A stretch of DNA of 64,000 nt from Bacillota bacterium (GTDB taxonomy: Bacteria > Bacillota > Clostridia > Christensenellales > Aristaeellaceae), in contig JAEZQK010000095.1 in NCBI GenBank assembly GCA_023413135.1, positions 1-64,000 of the forward strand, given 5' to 3'. Numbering within the stretch: position 1 is the first letter of the stretch; every line of letters begins with the position of its first letter. The translations under genes and the position numbers were made by a program. The notes beneath the pieces were generated by a model. That model worked only from the letters and a program-made list of their open reading frames with translations, did not search any database and was not told the origin of the DNA. Below are positions 26,527-35,288 of the stretch, one piece after another.

Positions 26527-27078
26527 ATGGAGATTGAGAAATATGTTTCGTTTATTGAAGAGGCGGAGAAATTGAAATCTGTTGTCCGCACAGCATGGAC
26601 AAGCAGCGGACGCAGGGAAAGTACTGCCGAGCACTCTTGGCGCCTTGCTCTGCTGGCCGGTATCATGTCCAATCACTATCCAGGCTTGGATGTGTCGAAA
26701 ATATTGATGATGAGCCTGATTCATGTTATTGGTGAAATCTATGAAGGTGATATTTCTGCAACCCTGAATCCTGAGAAGAGTAGCAAGTATGATACGGAAT
26801 ATCATGCGGCGGAAGCGGTATTTTCGATTCTTCCAGAGCAGCAAGCCAAAAGGATGATGGATATGTGGATAGAGTATAATGATAACACTACGCCAGAGGC
26901 TAAACTGGTCAAGGCATTGGATAAGGCAGAAACAATTATACAGCATAACCAGGGGAATAATCCGGCGGATTTCGATTACCGGTTTAACCTGGAATATGGG
27001 AAGGAATACTTCGAAAATGATGATACGCTAAAACAGTTAAGGGCAATGATTGATGAAAAAACAATTAGGAAATGTTAG
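26527..27078 (+). CDS. HD-domain protein with an altered HD dyad
   Basis: 183 residues resembling HDDC2/YfbR-type 5'-nucleotidases: STAEHSWRLALLA supplies the first His, and KALDKAETI the distal Asp. The central dyad, normally HDIGEI, reads IHVIGEIYEGD, so the metal-binding Asp is Val. The change is one base (GAT to GTT) and probably impairs metal binding, suggesting decay or a new role. GGAGAAGGAC precedes ATG 26527. It is flanked by remnants of rumA and ANT(9) on one side and rumA on the other, inside the accessory block. Confidence 0.72.
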   Translation: MEIEKYVSFIEEAEKLKSVVRTAWTSSGRRESTAEHSWRLALLAGIMSNHYPGLDVSKILMMSLIHVIGEIYEGDISATLNPEKSSKYDTEYHAAEAVFSILPEQQAKRMMDMWIEYNDNTTPEAKLVKALDKAETIIQHNQGNNPADFDYRFNLEYGKEYFENDDTLKQLRAMIDEKTIRKC

Positions 27079-27097
27079 CAAAGAGAGAGGGGAAAAG

Positions 27098-27150
27098 GGG
27101 CGGCCCATCTGGCTGGTGGATTTGTTTGTCTATACGGAGTATATGGAGTG
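27098..27150 (+). pseudogene. Second degenerate rumA 3'-tail copy
   Basis: Corresponds to rumA 24818-24870: GGTGGATTTGTTT, CTATACGGAG and TGGAG are shared, giving LVDLFVYTEYMEC in place of PVDLFPYTEHVET. It ends 40 bases before the Dus gene. Too short to encode anything alone. Confidence 0.7.
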
Positions 27151-27189
27151 CGTTATGAAGCTGAATGGAACGATTAGGAGCATTGATTC

Positions 27190-28128
27190 ATGAATTTTTA
27201 CTTCGCGCCTATGGAGGGCTTGACCGGATACATTTATAGAAATGCCCATCATGCTTTCTTTCCAAAAGGAATAGCAAAATATTTCTCCCCGTTTATCGTT
27301 GCAAATCAGAGCGACAGCTTTAAAACCCGTGATATAAATGATATTTTGCCAGAGAATAACCAGGGGACAGTTTTGATTCCACAATTATTAACCAATAACG
27401 CAGATGATTTTATCCATACTGCAAAGAGAATAAAGCTGCTGGGATATAGTGAAATCAATTTGAATTTAGGCTGTCCATCGGGCACAGTTGTTTCAAAAAG
27501 CAGAGGCGCCGGATTTCTTGCGAAAAGAGCGGAGCTCGATTTGTTTTTGGAAAAAATTTTCAATCAAGCGGTCACAAGAATATCCATCAAAACGAGGATA
27601 GGCAAGGAGAGTCCGGAAGAGTTTGATGAACTGATCGAAATATTTAACAAATACCCTGTGGAAGAATTGATCATACACCCCAGGGTTTAAAAGGATTTTT
27701 ATAAAAACAAACCGAACATGGAAGCTTTTCAAGTAGCCTTGAACCAAAGCAAAAACCCTGTTTGCTATAATGGCGATATATTTACAGCAGAAGATTGCAA
27801 AAGGTTTTCAGCCGGATATCCGGGAGTAGGAACGGTCATGCTTGGCAGAGGGCTATTAATGAATCCCGGCGTTATCCATGAGCTTTTGTACAATATCAAG
27901 CTCGAAAGGAACCTGCTGAAAGATTTTCATGATCAAATATATGACGGATATAAAAGAATACTCTTTGGGGAAAAGGACATATTGTACAAAATGAAAGAAC
28001 TCTGGAGCTATATGATATTGATGTTTTCCGACAATGCAAAACACGCCAAACGAATCAAAAAGTCACAGAGTTTACACGATTATGATGAAGCTGTTTCATG
28101 TTTATTCAGCGAGTCAGAAATGGCATGA
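27190..28128 (+). pseudogene. tRNA-dihydrouridine synthase interrupted by TAA
   Basis: A 313-codon frame broken by TAA at 27688-27690; the same frame then continues intact. The first half has the flavin-binding start YFAPMEGLTGYIYRN and the active-site INLNLGCPSG (catalytic Cys), with KTRIG later. After the stop come NPVCYNGDIFTAED and VMLGRGLLMNPG, the FMN phosphate-binding region. The expected residue is Gln (HPRVQKDFY), so CAA became TAA. Without readthrough the N-terminal piece lacks the FMN phosphate site. It overlaps the 3' end of the converging hydrolase by 23 bases. Single-base decay or a sequencing error. Confidence 0.85.
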
Positions 28129-28930
28129 TATATTCGATGGATTTGGTCACCACATGGCCGCAACCCGACAGTAAACGGGTTTCGGCTGATGGTATAAGAT
28201 GGGAGAGCCTATGCGCCGATTTTTCAGCATCAATGATTGCATCATCTTCCCCATCTATAAAGAGAATCGGCATGTTCAGCCGCTGCAATTGTTCGTCCGT
28301 ATATACGGGCAGATCCTGAATCGGATTGTAGTTTTCAACGATCAGATTCATAAAATCAAGTACTTCCTTCGGGATGCGCTGCTCTCCGATAATGCCGGGG
28401 TTCACCGGCACAGTTCCGTCCGCCTGCCGCGTTTGCCCCACATTGAGAAGAAATTGAGGGCGAATTTGCGCAAGGCCGGCGGATGCGATCAGAATCAGCC
28501 TGGAAACGCGTTCCGGAAAAGCTGTGGCGAATTTGAGACTCATCCAGCCGCCCAGCGAGTTGCCGATGAAAGCGGTTCTTTCAAGGCCGAGCGCATCCAG
28601 GACATCCTTCATCCAGCGTGCAAAAGCGTCTGAACTGAGGTCGGGTCTGTATTCCTCACTGTTTCCGGCTTCGCCGATGATGTCAACGGCATAAATCCTG
28701 AAATGATTGGATAGGGCCATGATCTCGGGAAACCAGAATGCGCTGTTACTGCAGGAGCCGTGTAACAGGATAATGGGTGGATGCGACTCTTCGCCGGCTG
28801 TTAGCATAAACGTTTGTCCAAAGGCGGTCTTGACGTATTGCTGCCCGAAGGGGAAGTGACTGAGCACGCGATTATAATAGGCCCGAACCTTGTCTCGCCC
28901 CGCTTCAGTCTTGAATACGCTGTTTTCCAT
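28106..28930 (-). CDS. Alpha/beta-hydrolase
   Basis: 274 residues. IILLHGSCSNSAFW gives the oxyanion region, FIGNSLGGWMSL the nucleophile elbow (Ser in GNSLGG), FIDGEDDAII the acid and LSGCGHVVT the catalytic His. Likely an esterase or C-C hydrolase; substrate unknown. ATG 28930 has AAGGAG nine bases upstream; a TTG at 28936 is an alternative. Upstream, CCTTATTA (28942-28949) and TAATAAGG (28976-28983) form an inverted repeat that could be an operator. It converges on the Dus gene. Confidence 0.85.
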   Translation of the reverse strand: MENSVFKTEAGRDKVRAYYNRVLSHFPFGQQYVKTAFGQTFMLTAGEESHPPIILLHGSCSNSAFWFPEIMALSNHFRIYAVDIIGEAGNSEEYRPDLSSDAFARWMKDVLDALGLERTAFIGNSLGGWMSLKFATAFPERVSRLILIASAGLAQIRPQFLLNVGQTRQADGTVPVNPGIIGEQRIPKEVLDFMNLIVENYNPIQDLPVYTDEQLQRLNMPILFIDGEDDAIIDAEKSAHRLSHLIPSAETRLLSGCGHVVTKSIEYIMPFLTR

Positions 28931-29007
28931 ATCCAATCACTCCTTATTACTACTGATAAAGTAATTATAAGAAATAATAAGGAATATGTCAAGAGGGGGG
29001 AGCCTTT

Positions 29008-29781
29008 ATGGCTGAAAAAAGAATACCCAAGGAAGCGATGCAGGCGCTGAATATGATAGAGGAGCTGCTCGGCAGTTCGGCAGTCGCCGTATATCTATAT
29101 GGTTCTGCGGTAGTTGGAGGCTTGCGTAAAGACAGTGATGTGGATGTGATGACAGTTATAAATCACGGTTTATCCGAAATATCCCGAAGAAACCTGGCAG
29201 ACAGGCTGCTGGCCATATCCGGAAAGGTTGGCAACGCCGATTTCCTGCGGCCGCTGGAAGTCACCGTCATACGTCACGACGATGTTGTTCCATGGAAATA
29301 TCCGCCCAAGAAAGAATTCATCTATGGAGAGTGGCTCAGAGGCATATTTGAGCAGGGACGGATTCCGGAACCTGCCTATGATCCCGATTTGACCATCATT
29401 TTAAGTCAAGTCAGGTACAGCAGCATTGCCCTTTTAGGCGGTGATGCATCGGAAATATTGACATCCGTACCGATGGCAGATATCAAAAGAGCGATGAAAG
29501 ATTGCCTGCCGGACTTGATGCATAACCTCAAAGGTGACGAGCGCAACGTTATTTTAACTTTAGCCCGGATGTGGGTGACGGCAGCCACCGGTGAATTCCT
29601 TCCCAAAGATGAGGCTGCAAAATGGGCGATACCCCATCTTCCCAAAGAGCAGGCGTCATTGCTTGAATTGGCCGGGAAAGCCTACCGGGGAGAGTATGTG
29701 GATTTGTGGGAGAACCTGGATTTAGAGGTGGCGGCGCTCGTCCATCATCTGAAAAAAGAAATAGCGTATTGTCTTGCATAA
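29008..29781 (+). CDS. ANT(9)-type spectinomycin adenylyltransferase homologue
   Basis: 257 residues, collinear with the ANT(9)-Ia family. The nucleotidyltransferase motif is YLYGSAVVGGLRKDSDVDVM (G-S-x10-D-x-D), and RPLEVTVI, VPWKYPPKKEFIYGEWLRG, AYDPDLTIIL and KGDERNVILTLARMW are the family's landmarks. These enzymes transfer AMP to the 9-hydroxyl of spectinomycin; activity of this chromosomal homologue is inferred. GGGGGGAG lies before the ATG. A broken copy of its 3' end sits 3 kb upstream, so the gene or its relatives have moved or duplicated here. Confidence 0.88.
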   Translation: MAEKRIPKEAMQALNMIEELLGSSAVAVYLYGSAVVGGLRKDSDVDVMTVINHGLSEISRRNLADRLLAISGKVGNADFLRPLEVTVIRHDDVVPWKYPPKKEFIYGEWLRGIFEQGRIPEPAYDPDLTIILSQVRYSSIALLGGDASEILTSVPMADIKRAMKDCLPDLMHNLKGDERNVILTLARMWVTAATGEFLPKDEAAKWAIPHLPKEQASLLELAGKAYRGEYVDLWENLDLEVAALVHHLKKEIAYCLA

Positions 29782-29837
29782 GAGCTATGCTGTAGTAATG
29801 ATTATGATTTTGTCTTTATTGAAAGAAGGTTGCAACA

Positions 29838-30401
29838 ATGAAAGTTCGTGACAGCGGGATGCCTGAACAGGAATACTGGGAAAGCTTATTTAACATAGAT
29901 CTTATCCTTGACAAAATGGAAATTAACGAGGATATAAAGTCCCTTGTGGAATTTGGATGCGGCTATGGAACGTTTACATTGCCCAGCGCTGATAGGATCA
30001 GTGGCAATATTATTGCGATAGACATTGAAGATGAAATGCTTAAGACTGCTGCATCACGGGCTGTTTCCAAGAATAATATCACATTTGTGAAACGCGACTT
30101 TATAGCCCACGGCACAGGGATAATAGATAATTCGGCTGATTATGTTATGCTGTTTAACATACTGCATCATATCAATCCAATCGTACTGCTGGATGAAGCA
30201 TACAGGATACTGAAAGCAGGGGGAAAGGCGGGCCTGATTCATTGGAACTATGATCCAACAACCCCAAGAGGTCCAAGTATGGATATTCGCCCTAAACCTG
30301 TTGAAATGAAAAAATGGGCAATACAAGCAGGATTTAAGGTAATTGGAGATAACTTCATTGATTTAAAGCCTTATCACTATGGGTTTGTGTTAAATAAATA
30401 G
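29838..30401 (+). CDS. Class I SAM-dependent methyltransferase
   Basis: 187 residues. SLVEFGCGYGTFTLP is SAM motif I, IIAIDIEDEML the acidic loop, SADYVMLFNILHHI motif II and EAYRILKAGGKAGLIHW motif III. It belongs to the Methyltransf_11/25 group; the substrate is unknown. GAAGG precedes ATG 29838. It follows the ANT(9)-like gene by 56 bases on the same strand and may be co-transcribed. Confidence 0.85.
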   Translation: MKVRDSGMPEQEYWESLFNIDLILDKMEINEDIKSLVEFGCGYGTFTLPSADRISGNIIAIDIEDEMLKTAASRAVSKNNITFVKRDFIAHGTGIIDNSADYVMLFNILHHINPIVLLDEAYRILKAGGKAGLIHWNYDPTTPRGPSMDIRPKPVEMKKWAIQAGFKVIGDNFIDLKPYHYGFVLNK

Positions 30402-30543
30402 TGAGTTATTTGTTGTAAACCAAATCTATATTAGTAACCGATGCCAACCGACATTGAAATTTTTTATATTTTTTCATATTTGATTTATATTTATTTCAGA
30501 TTAATTTGGTATAACTATAGGAAAAGCTGTTAAGAGGTAAAAA

Positions 30544-31251
30544 ATGGAGAAGACAGTTTTAGTTGTTGATGATGACCAAGATATTGTCAAGCTAATCACC
30601 CAAAGTTTAAAATACGAACAATATGCAGTTATACCGGCCTATTCAGGGAAAGAGGCTCTGGCTATACTTGAACAAAATGACATCGATTTTGTAGTGCTCG
30701 ATATCATGATGCCGGAAATGGACGGACTGGAAGTATGCAGAAACATCCGAAACACAAATAATATTCCCATCCTGTTTTTAAGTGCACGCGATAAAGAAAT
30801 TGATAGGATTATCGGATTGGAAATAGGCGCAGACGATTATATGACCAAACCCTTCAGTGTTCAGGAACTTACCTCCCGGATTAAAGCTCATTTCCGAAAG
30901 GTTGACCGCTTGTATAAAGAATGGAGCGGATATAACCAGGAAACTGAGCCAACTACTATGACTATTGCTTCACCATTGGTGCTAAATGAGAAGACTTTTG
31001 AAGCCTTTTTAAATAAGCAAAGGCTTGATCTGTCTACAAAGGAATTTCAGATATTATCTTTTCTCATGCGACATCCCAATAATGTCTTAACACGTGAGCA
31101 GATTTATGAAAATGTATGGGGGGACGAATATGGAGATCTGAACACCGTTACGGTCCATATCAAGAATATCCGGAAAAAGCTGGGCACTCATAATGATTTT
31201 ATTAAAACCATTTGGGGGGTCGGCTATAAATATGTTGAAGGGGGCGAATGA
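30544..31251 (+). CDS. OmpR-family response regulator (first two-component system)
   Basis: 235 residues. Receiver domain 1-120 with acidic pocket D9-D11, phosphorylated D53 (FVVLDIMMPEMDG) and Lys in MTKPFS. C-terminal winged helix (LDLSTKEFQILSFL, VTVHIKNIRKKLG). The VanR-like layout suggests envelope-stress control. AAGAGG lies six bases before the ATG. Its stop overlaps the kinase start (ATGA). The 140-base AT-rich leader holds a possible TATAAC -10. Confidence 0.93.
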   Translation: MEKTVLVVDDDQDIVKLITQSLKYEQYAVIPAYSGKEALAILEQNDIDFVVLDIMMPEMDGLEVCRNIRNTNNIPILFLSARDKEIDRIIGLEIGADDYMTKPFSVQELTSRIKAHFRKVDRLYKEWSGYNQETEPTTMTIASPLVLNEKTFEAFLNKQRLDLSTKEFQILSFLMRHPNNVLTREQIYENVWGDEYGDLNTVTVHIKNIRKKLGTHNDFIKTIWGVGYKYVEGGE

Positions 31252-32306
31252 ATATGAAGATGAAAATCAAGCTTCCTTTACTTTTTCTGCTGATGTTTCT
31301 ATTGATTGTCGTTTCCGGCGCTTTATATCTAAATACTATTGGAGTACATGAAAAGCCTTCATCGATAATAGAAATAGCAAGTTCGGAACATATTCAAATG
31401 CTTCTTTTTTTGTTTGTTGTAGCAGGCCTCATATTTGCTATTTTAGCAGTATATTTTCATTTTAATATAACAAAACCGATTCGTACACTTAATATGAGGC
31501 TTAAAAGTGTAAATATAGGACGGACGGCTACTTCCTTATACTCAAAAAGAAAGGATGAAATCGGAGAACTGTACAATCATTTTAATGAAATGGAAGAAAG
31601 GCTTCATCAGGCGCACAAAGAGCAGATTGATATGATTGCCGCCATAGCCCACGATCTGAAGACCCCATTGACTACCATAAATGGATTTGTGGAACTGCTG
31701 GCGATGCAGAAAAATCTTTCCGAAAGGGAAGAACAGGAATATTACGAGCTTATCCTCAAAAAATCAAAGCATATCGCAGAACTGATCAACAGTTTTTCTG
31801 CGTTTACCAAGGGTGCGCTTGAATTGGAAATGATAGAAACAAAACCGGTAGAGGTATTGAAACTTTTTAAAAACATCGCTGGAGAGTATGAAATCGAATT
31901 GTCCGGGCTTGATTATGAACTGAACTGGAAACATTCCTTCAGCGCAAACCAGCGCATAATGATTAACGAACACATGATACGCCGTGTTTTCGGAAATCTT
32001 TTCAGCAATGCCGTAAGATACGGTGAAACGAAAGATCTGAAAATATATATGAGCGGTCATGCGAGCAGAGGCTATGCATATTTTCAGGTGGAGGATAATG
32101 GCATAGGTGTGCCGGAAAATGAATTGCCTTCCTTGTTTCTGAAGTTTTTTACTATTGATAAGTCGAGGCAAAGTAAAAACGGCGGTACAGGACTTGGCTT
32201 GGCAAGCTGCAAATCCATTATTGAACATCACGGCGGCGAAATTTGCGCGTTTCATTCAGAATATGGGGGCTTGGGAATCCGGTTTACCCTTCCGCTTACA
32301 GTATAA
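31248..32306 (+). CDS. Membrane sensor histidine kinase (first two-component system)
   Basis: 352 residues. Two membrane helices (about 9-27 and 51-71) enclose a very short external loop, followed by HAMP, HisKA with H135 in AAIAHDLKTPL and an HATPase domain (GNLFSNAVRYG N-box, VEDNGIGVP G1, GGTGLGLASCKSI G2). A short loop means it may sense within the membrane or through a partner, as in the kinases that work with FtsX-type ABC transporters. A truncated FtsX permease lies right downstream, behind a terminator. Confidence 0.93.
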   Translation: MNMKMKIKLPLLFLLMFLLIVVSGALYLNTIGVHEKPSSIIEIASSEHIQMLLFLFVVAGLIFAILAVYFHFNITKPIRTLNMRLKSVNIGRTATSLYSKRKDEIGELYNHFNEMEERLHQAHKEQIDMIAAIAHDLKTPLTTINGFVELLAMQKNLSEREEQEYYELILKKSKHIAELINSFSAFTKGALELEMIETKPVEVLKLFKNIAGEYEIELSGLDYELNWKHSFSANQRIMINEHMIRRVFGNLFSNAVRYGETKDLKIYMSGHASRGYAYFQVEDNGIGVPENELPSLFLKFFTIDKSRQSKNGGTGLGLASCKSIIEHHGGEICAFHSEYGGLGIRFTLPLTV

Positions 32307-32349
32307 AAATAGGTGCTGCTAAACAAATAATTAAATGAAGAGCAAAGGG

Positions 32350-32396
32350 AAAAGGGGCTGCCCCCAAAGGTTTTAGGGTAGCCTCTTTTCTTTTAT
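32350..32396 (+). terminator. Terminator after the first two-component operon
   Basis: A 14-base stem AAAAGGGGCTGCCC / GGGTAGCCTCTTTT with two wobble pairs, continuing into CTTTTATATTT. Confidence 0.85.
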
Positions 32397-32418
32397 ATTT
32401 GAGCTTATTATTCATTAC

Positions 32419-33915
32419 ATGTACCTGCTGATGACATTGGTGATAGCCGTCGCATCTACCGCCCTTGCTGTTATCCCTGGTATCCTCATAAGCCGTGCTT
32501 TTGCGCCTGTTATTCTTACGATGTTGGGTATAGATGTCGGGAGCTTCACAGCTCCATTGTGGATGTATTTGGTGGTTATCGCTGTTGGTGTCGGCACGCC
32601 GCTCTTATTCTCTCTGGCATCGTTGGTAAAGTTTAGCCGAATTACAGTCCGAGAAGCACTCGATTATCGCGGAGTAGAACAACGCAAGGACATCCCGGCA
32701 CGCTTTGATGCCGGATTTGGCTGGTTGCGGGGACTTGATCGAACGGTACTTATAGCTTTCCGTAACATTTTCCGGCGACGTGCCCGGTTTCTGCTATCCG
32801 TCGGGCTTCTGGCCTGTGCCGGCGCCGTGTTTGTCTCAGGGATGTCCACCATGGCCGGCTTCCAGGAATATCTGGAACAAAATAAGGAGTCGCGCAATTG
32901 GGACGTCGAAGTGCGGCTTGCTGTTATCGATCAGGTTCCGGCAGGCACATTGGCAAACTTGGCGGAAAAAATACCCAACGTAAACCTTGTGGAGGGATTG
33001 AGCAGTGTAAAAACAAGTTTCATTCCGACTGGACAACAGTTCAACGTTACCAGTACCTATCCTGACCAGGGACATGGCAGTATTGCAATAACCGTCGTCC
33101 CCCCGGACAGCTCACTCATAGCTGAGCCGCCCCTCCTGGAAGGCCGCTGGCTGGGTTCCGGCGAAACGGGTACCGTTGTAGCCAGTCAGGATATGCTTAC
33201 AAAAAACCTCCCAGGCGTCCGTAACGGAGACACAATTCAGATGGCAATCGATGGACGTCCCACCAGTTGGCAGGTTGTCGGCATTGCCGTTTCTGGAGGA
33301 CATGGCGGAGGCATCTTCATAACCGAAGAAGGTTATAGGGCAGTTACCGGTGTTAGCCAACCCAATCTGCTTCGCATCGTGACAGATAACCATGATGAGG
33401 CGACGCGAACAGCCGTGGCTCAAGCGGTCGACAGTACCCTCACAGATGCGGGAATCGTGGTGCAATCTTCCGAGTCTGTCAGCCGTTCCGCAGCTTCCGA
33501 TGCCGGCCACATGCTCCCCCTCATCCTGGTCTTTCTGGGACTCTCCATTGCTATAGGTGTGGTTGGGTTTGCCGGCCTGTCCTCAACAATGAGCGCCAAC
33601 GTGCTTGAGCGAACCCGTGAGTTCGGCGTAATGAGTGCAATTGGGGCGCCCGCCTCCACTGTGCGCCGCATCGTCGTTCTTGAAGGCATCTTTATAGCTG
33701 TGGTAAGTTGCGTGATTGCGGCTATTCCGGCTCCTCTACTCACTGCGGTAATGGGCAATATAATGCCTTTGCCCATGAAGATGCCTTTCCAGATCTCGGT
33801 ACCGGGAGTTGTCATTTGGATTATCGTAGTTATACTTGGTGCAGCATTGGCTGCCTTGGCACCCGCATATCGGGCATCCAAGTTGACCGTTCGTGAAGCG
33901 CTCGCATACTTATAA
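32419..33915 (+). CDS. FtsX/MacB-type ABC transporter permease, N-terminally truncated
   Basis: 498 residues. The product begins inside what should be the first FtsX core: two helices, then the linker SRITVREALDYRG, and a complete second module (helix near residue 125, external domain, and three C-terminal helices with ERTREFGVMSAIGA and the ASKLTVREALAYL end). Full-length relatives are near 800 residues, so about 300 N-terminal residues and the partner ATPase are missing. Upstream the frame is closed by TAG at 32374-32376 within a terminator, and no ribosome site precedes ATG 32419. It is probably a deletion remnant, more GC-rich than the kinase before it. Confidence 0.8.
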   Translation: MYLLMTLVIAVASTALAVIPGILISRAFAPVILTMLGIDVGSFTAPLWMYLVVIAVGVGTPLLFSLASLVKFSRITVREALDYRGVEQRKDIPARFDAGFGWLRGLDRTVLIAFRNIFRRRARFLLSVGLLACAGAVFVSGMSTMAGFQEYLEQNKESRNWDVEVRLAVIDQVPAGTLANLAEKIPNVNLVEGLSSVKTSFIPTGQQFNVTSTYPDQGHGSIAITVVPPDSSLIAEPPLLEGRWLGSGETGTVVASQDMLTKNLPGVRNGDTIQMAIDGRPTSWQVVGIAVSGGHGGGIFITEEGYRAVTGVSQPNLLRIVTDNHDEATRTAVAQAVDSTLTDAGIVVQSSESVSRSAASDAGHMLPLILVFLGLSIAIGVVGFAGLSSTMSANVLERTREFGVMSAIGAPASTVRRIVVLEGIFIAVVSCVIAAIPAPLLTAVMGNIMPLPMKMPFQISVPGVVIWIIVVILGAALAALAPAYRASKLTVREALAYL

Positions 33916-33928
33916 GGAGGATAACACA

Positions 33929-34063
33929 ATGAAAAACAAAAAAGCTATAGTAGTGATTATTTTCGTGGCAATCGTACTTGTTTGCTTATACTTCGGTGCA
34001 AGCTGGTTGATGAATCAAATGCAATCCGGTCAAATGCCGGGTCACTTTCGCCCACCTCACTAA
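33929..34063 (+). CDS. 44-residue single-helix membrane peptide
   Basis: A small gene with an excellent ribosome site (AAGGAGG, eight bases before ATG 33929), 13 bases after the permease stop. It begins MKNKKAIVVIIFVAIVLVC, has one hydrophobic helix (residues 6-22), then a short tail with Met, Pro and His (QMPGHFRPPH). A positively charged N-terminus suggests the tail is outside. No homologue recognised. Its position suggests an accessory subunit of the lost transporter; that is inference. Confidence 0.7.
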   Translation: MKNKKAIVVIIFVAIVLVCLYFGASWLMNQMQSGQMPGHFRPPH

Positions 34064-34205
34064 TAGAACCAAAGATGCCTCCTTAGGCCTTGCCTGAACT
34101 TCCTTATAAGAATACTGATACTTAATAGAGGAATCGATAAAAATCGCAAAAAAGATCACGTTCAATAAATTTATTTGGATGTGGTCGTTTTATGCCTATT
34201 TAGAG

Positions 34206-35129
34206 TTATAGCGTTTCCTCTGACGGATGTCTTGAGGATATATAGTTTAGTTCACAACGGTCAGTCCAATACATAAGGATGCATGGTGCCAAATATCGAA
34301 TAAAAGTCCATACATGATTCCAAAGATAATAAATGAATCTTCCTTTTGCATGCATCCACAAGGCAAAAGGAACCCAGATAATGCCTAAACTAAGGAATAG
34401 GAGAAACTTATAACGCGGGCGGATTTTAGGTGCCAAATAGACAACCAGGAACACTGGAAGAAACATAAGTACAAGCTCGGTAAACCGATCATCTGCGTTA
34501 AAGTTTTGAAAAATTTGAAGTCTATACTGCGCCAGGTGCCCAAATCCAAAGTATAAAACTCCTGGCCATGCATAGCAGACATATATAACACCAAGAAGCC
34601 AAAACCGATAGGAAATTGGCGGCGAATAACGAATGAATCGATCGGCAAAACAAGCCAATATCCTACACATCACAAAGGTTATTGCAAAGGTTACCCAATG
34701 ACTCCAGTAATGCAAAACCATATATCCTTGTTTTGTCAAAATAGTTTCAATAATTGCCATCATAGAAGCAAATAAAATACTTAATAACCACGGCCGATGA
34801 TATCGGGCGGAATAGCAGCAAAAAACGATGGCTATGAGAGGAAAAATGACTCCGTCTGAGAAAGTAAGTCCTAAGTATTGATCGGCCAGTGGATCATGCA
34901 ACAGGTGAGCAGGAAGATCGTAAAGATTCAGCCAAAAATCTAACAATTCGTCGCCATAATCTGTTACAATAAGAGCCACTATATATATGCTAAATATGGA
35001 ATGCCAGGACAGATGACCCTTTCTGATGACGAAAATGGCCCAAACAAGAAAGAAGACTGTTATGACTATGTATAGCAAGTGATACACCTCGGAAATCACA
35101 AGTATGAAAATAAGGTTGCTAAGTTCCAA
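34206..35129 (-). CDS. Multi-pass membrane protein of unknown function
   Basis: 307 residues with about nine predicted helices and few charged residues. A motif IIETILTKQGYMVLHYWSHW resembles the pattern E-x3-G-x2-H-x-W found in the membrane protein at 54548-55420 (GGIEELFIYLGIYRHYWYKTW), and both are reminiscent of the CBO0543-type spore/membrane proteins, so they may be distant paralogues. The start region ATG 35129 has no strong ribosome site. AT-rich. It converges with the preceding genes and diverges from the next two-component system. Confidence 0.65.
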   Translation of the reverse strand: MELSNLIFILVISEVYHLLYIVITVFFLVWAIFVIRKGHLSWHSIFSIYIVALIVTDYGDELLDFWLNLYDLPAHLLHDPLADQYLGLTFSDGVIFPLIAIVFCCYSARYHRPWLLSILFASMMAIIETILTKQGYMVLHYWSHWVTFAITFVMCRILACFADRFIRYSPPISYRFWLLGVIYVCYAWPGVLYFGFGHLAQYRLQIFQNFNADDRFTELVLMFLPVFLVVYLAPKIRPRYKFLLFLSLGIIWVPFALWMHAKGRFIYYLWNHVWTFIRYLAPCILMYWTDRCELNYISSRHPSEETL

Positions 35130-35239
35130 TTACATTATTTGAAGTCTTGCTCAAATTTATACAGGCTATACTCTGACAACGATAAGAGTGTGTTGTACTG
35201 GCCGCATATCCTGGCTATCATAGATACAAAACTTAAGCC

Positions 35240-35255
35240 GTAATGCAAATGTAAT
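35240..35255 (+). promoter_or_regulatory. GTAAT direct repeat, probable response-regulator site
   Basis: GTAAT at 35240-35244 and again at 35251-35255, an 11-base period (one helix turn), 34 bases before the response-regulator start. OmpR-family regulators bind such repeats. A related pair stands before the M28 peptidase gene. Confidence 0.45.
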
Positions 35256-35288
35256 TTTGCTGTGGTGCAGTAACATGGGGGTGACTGC

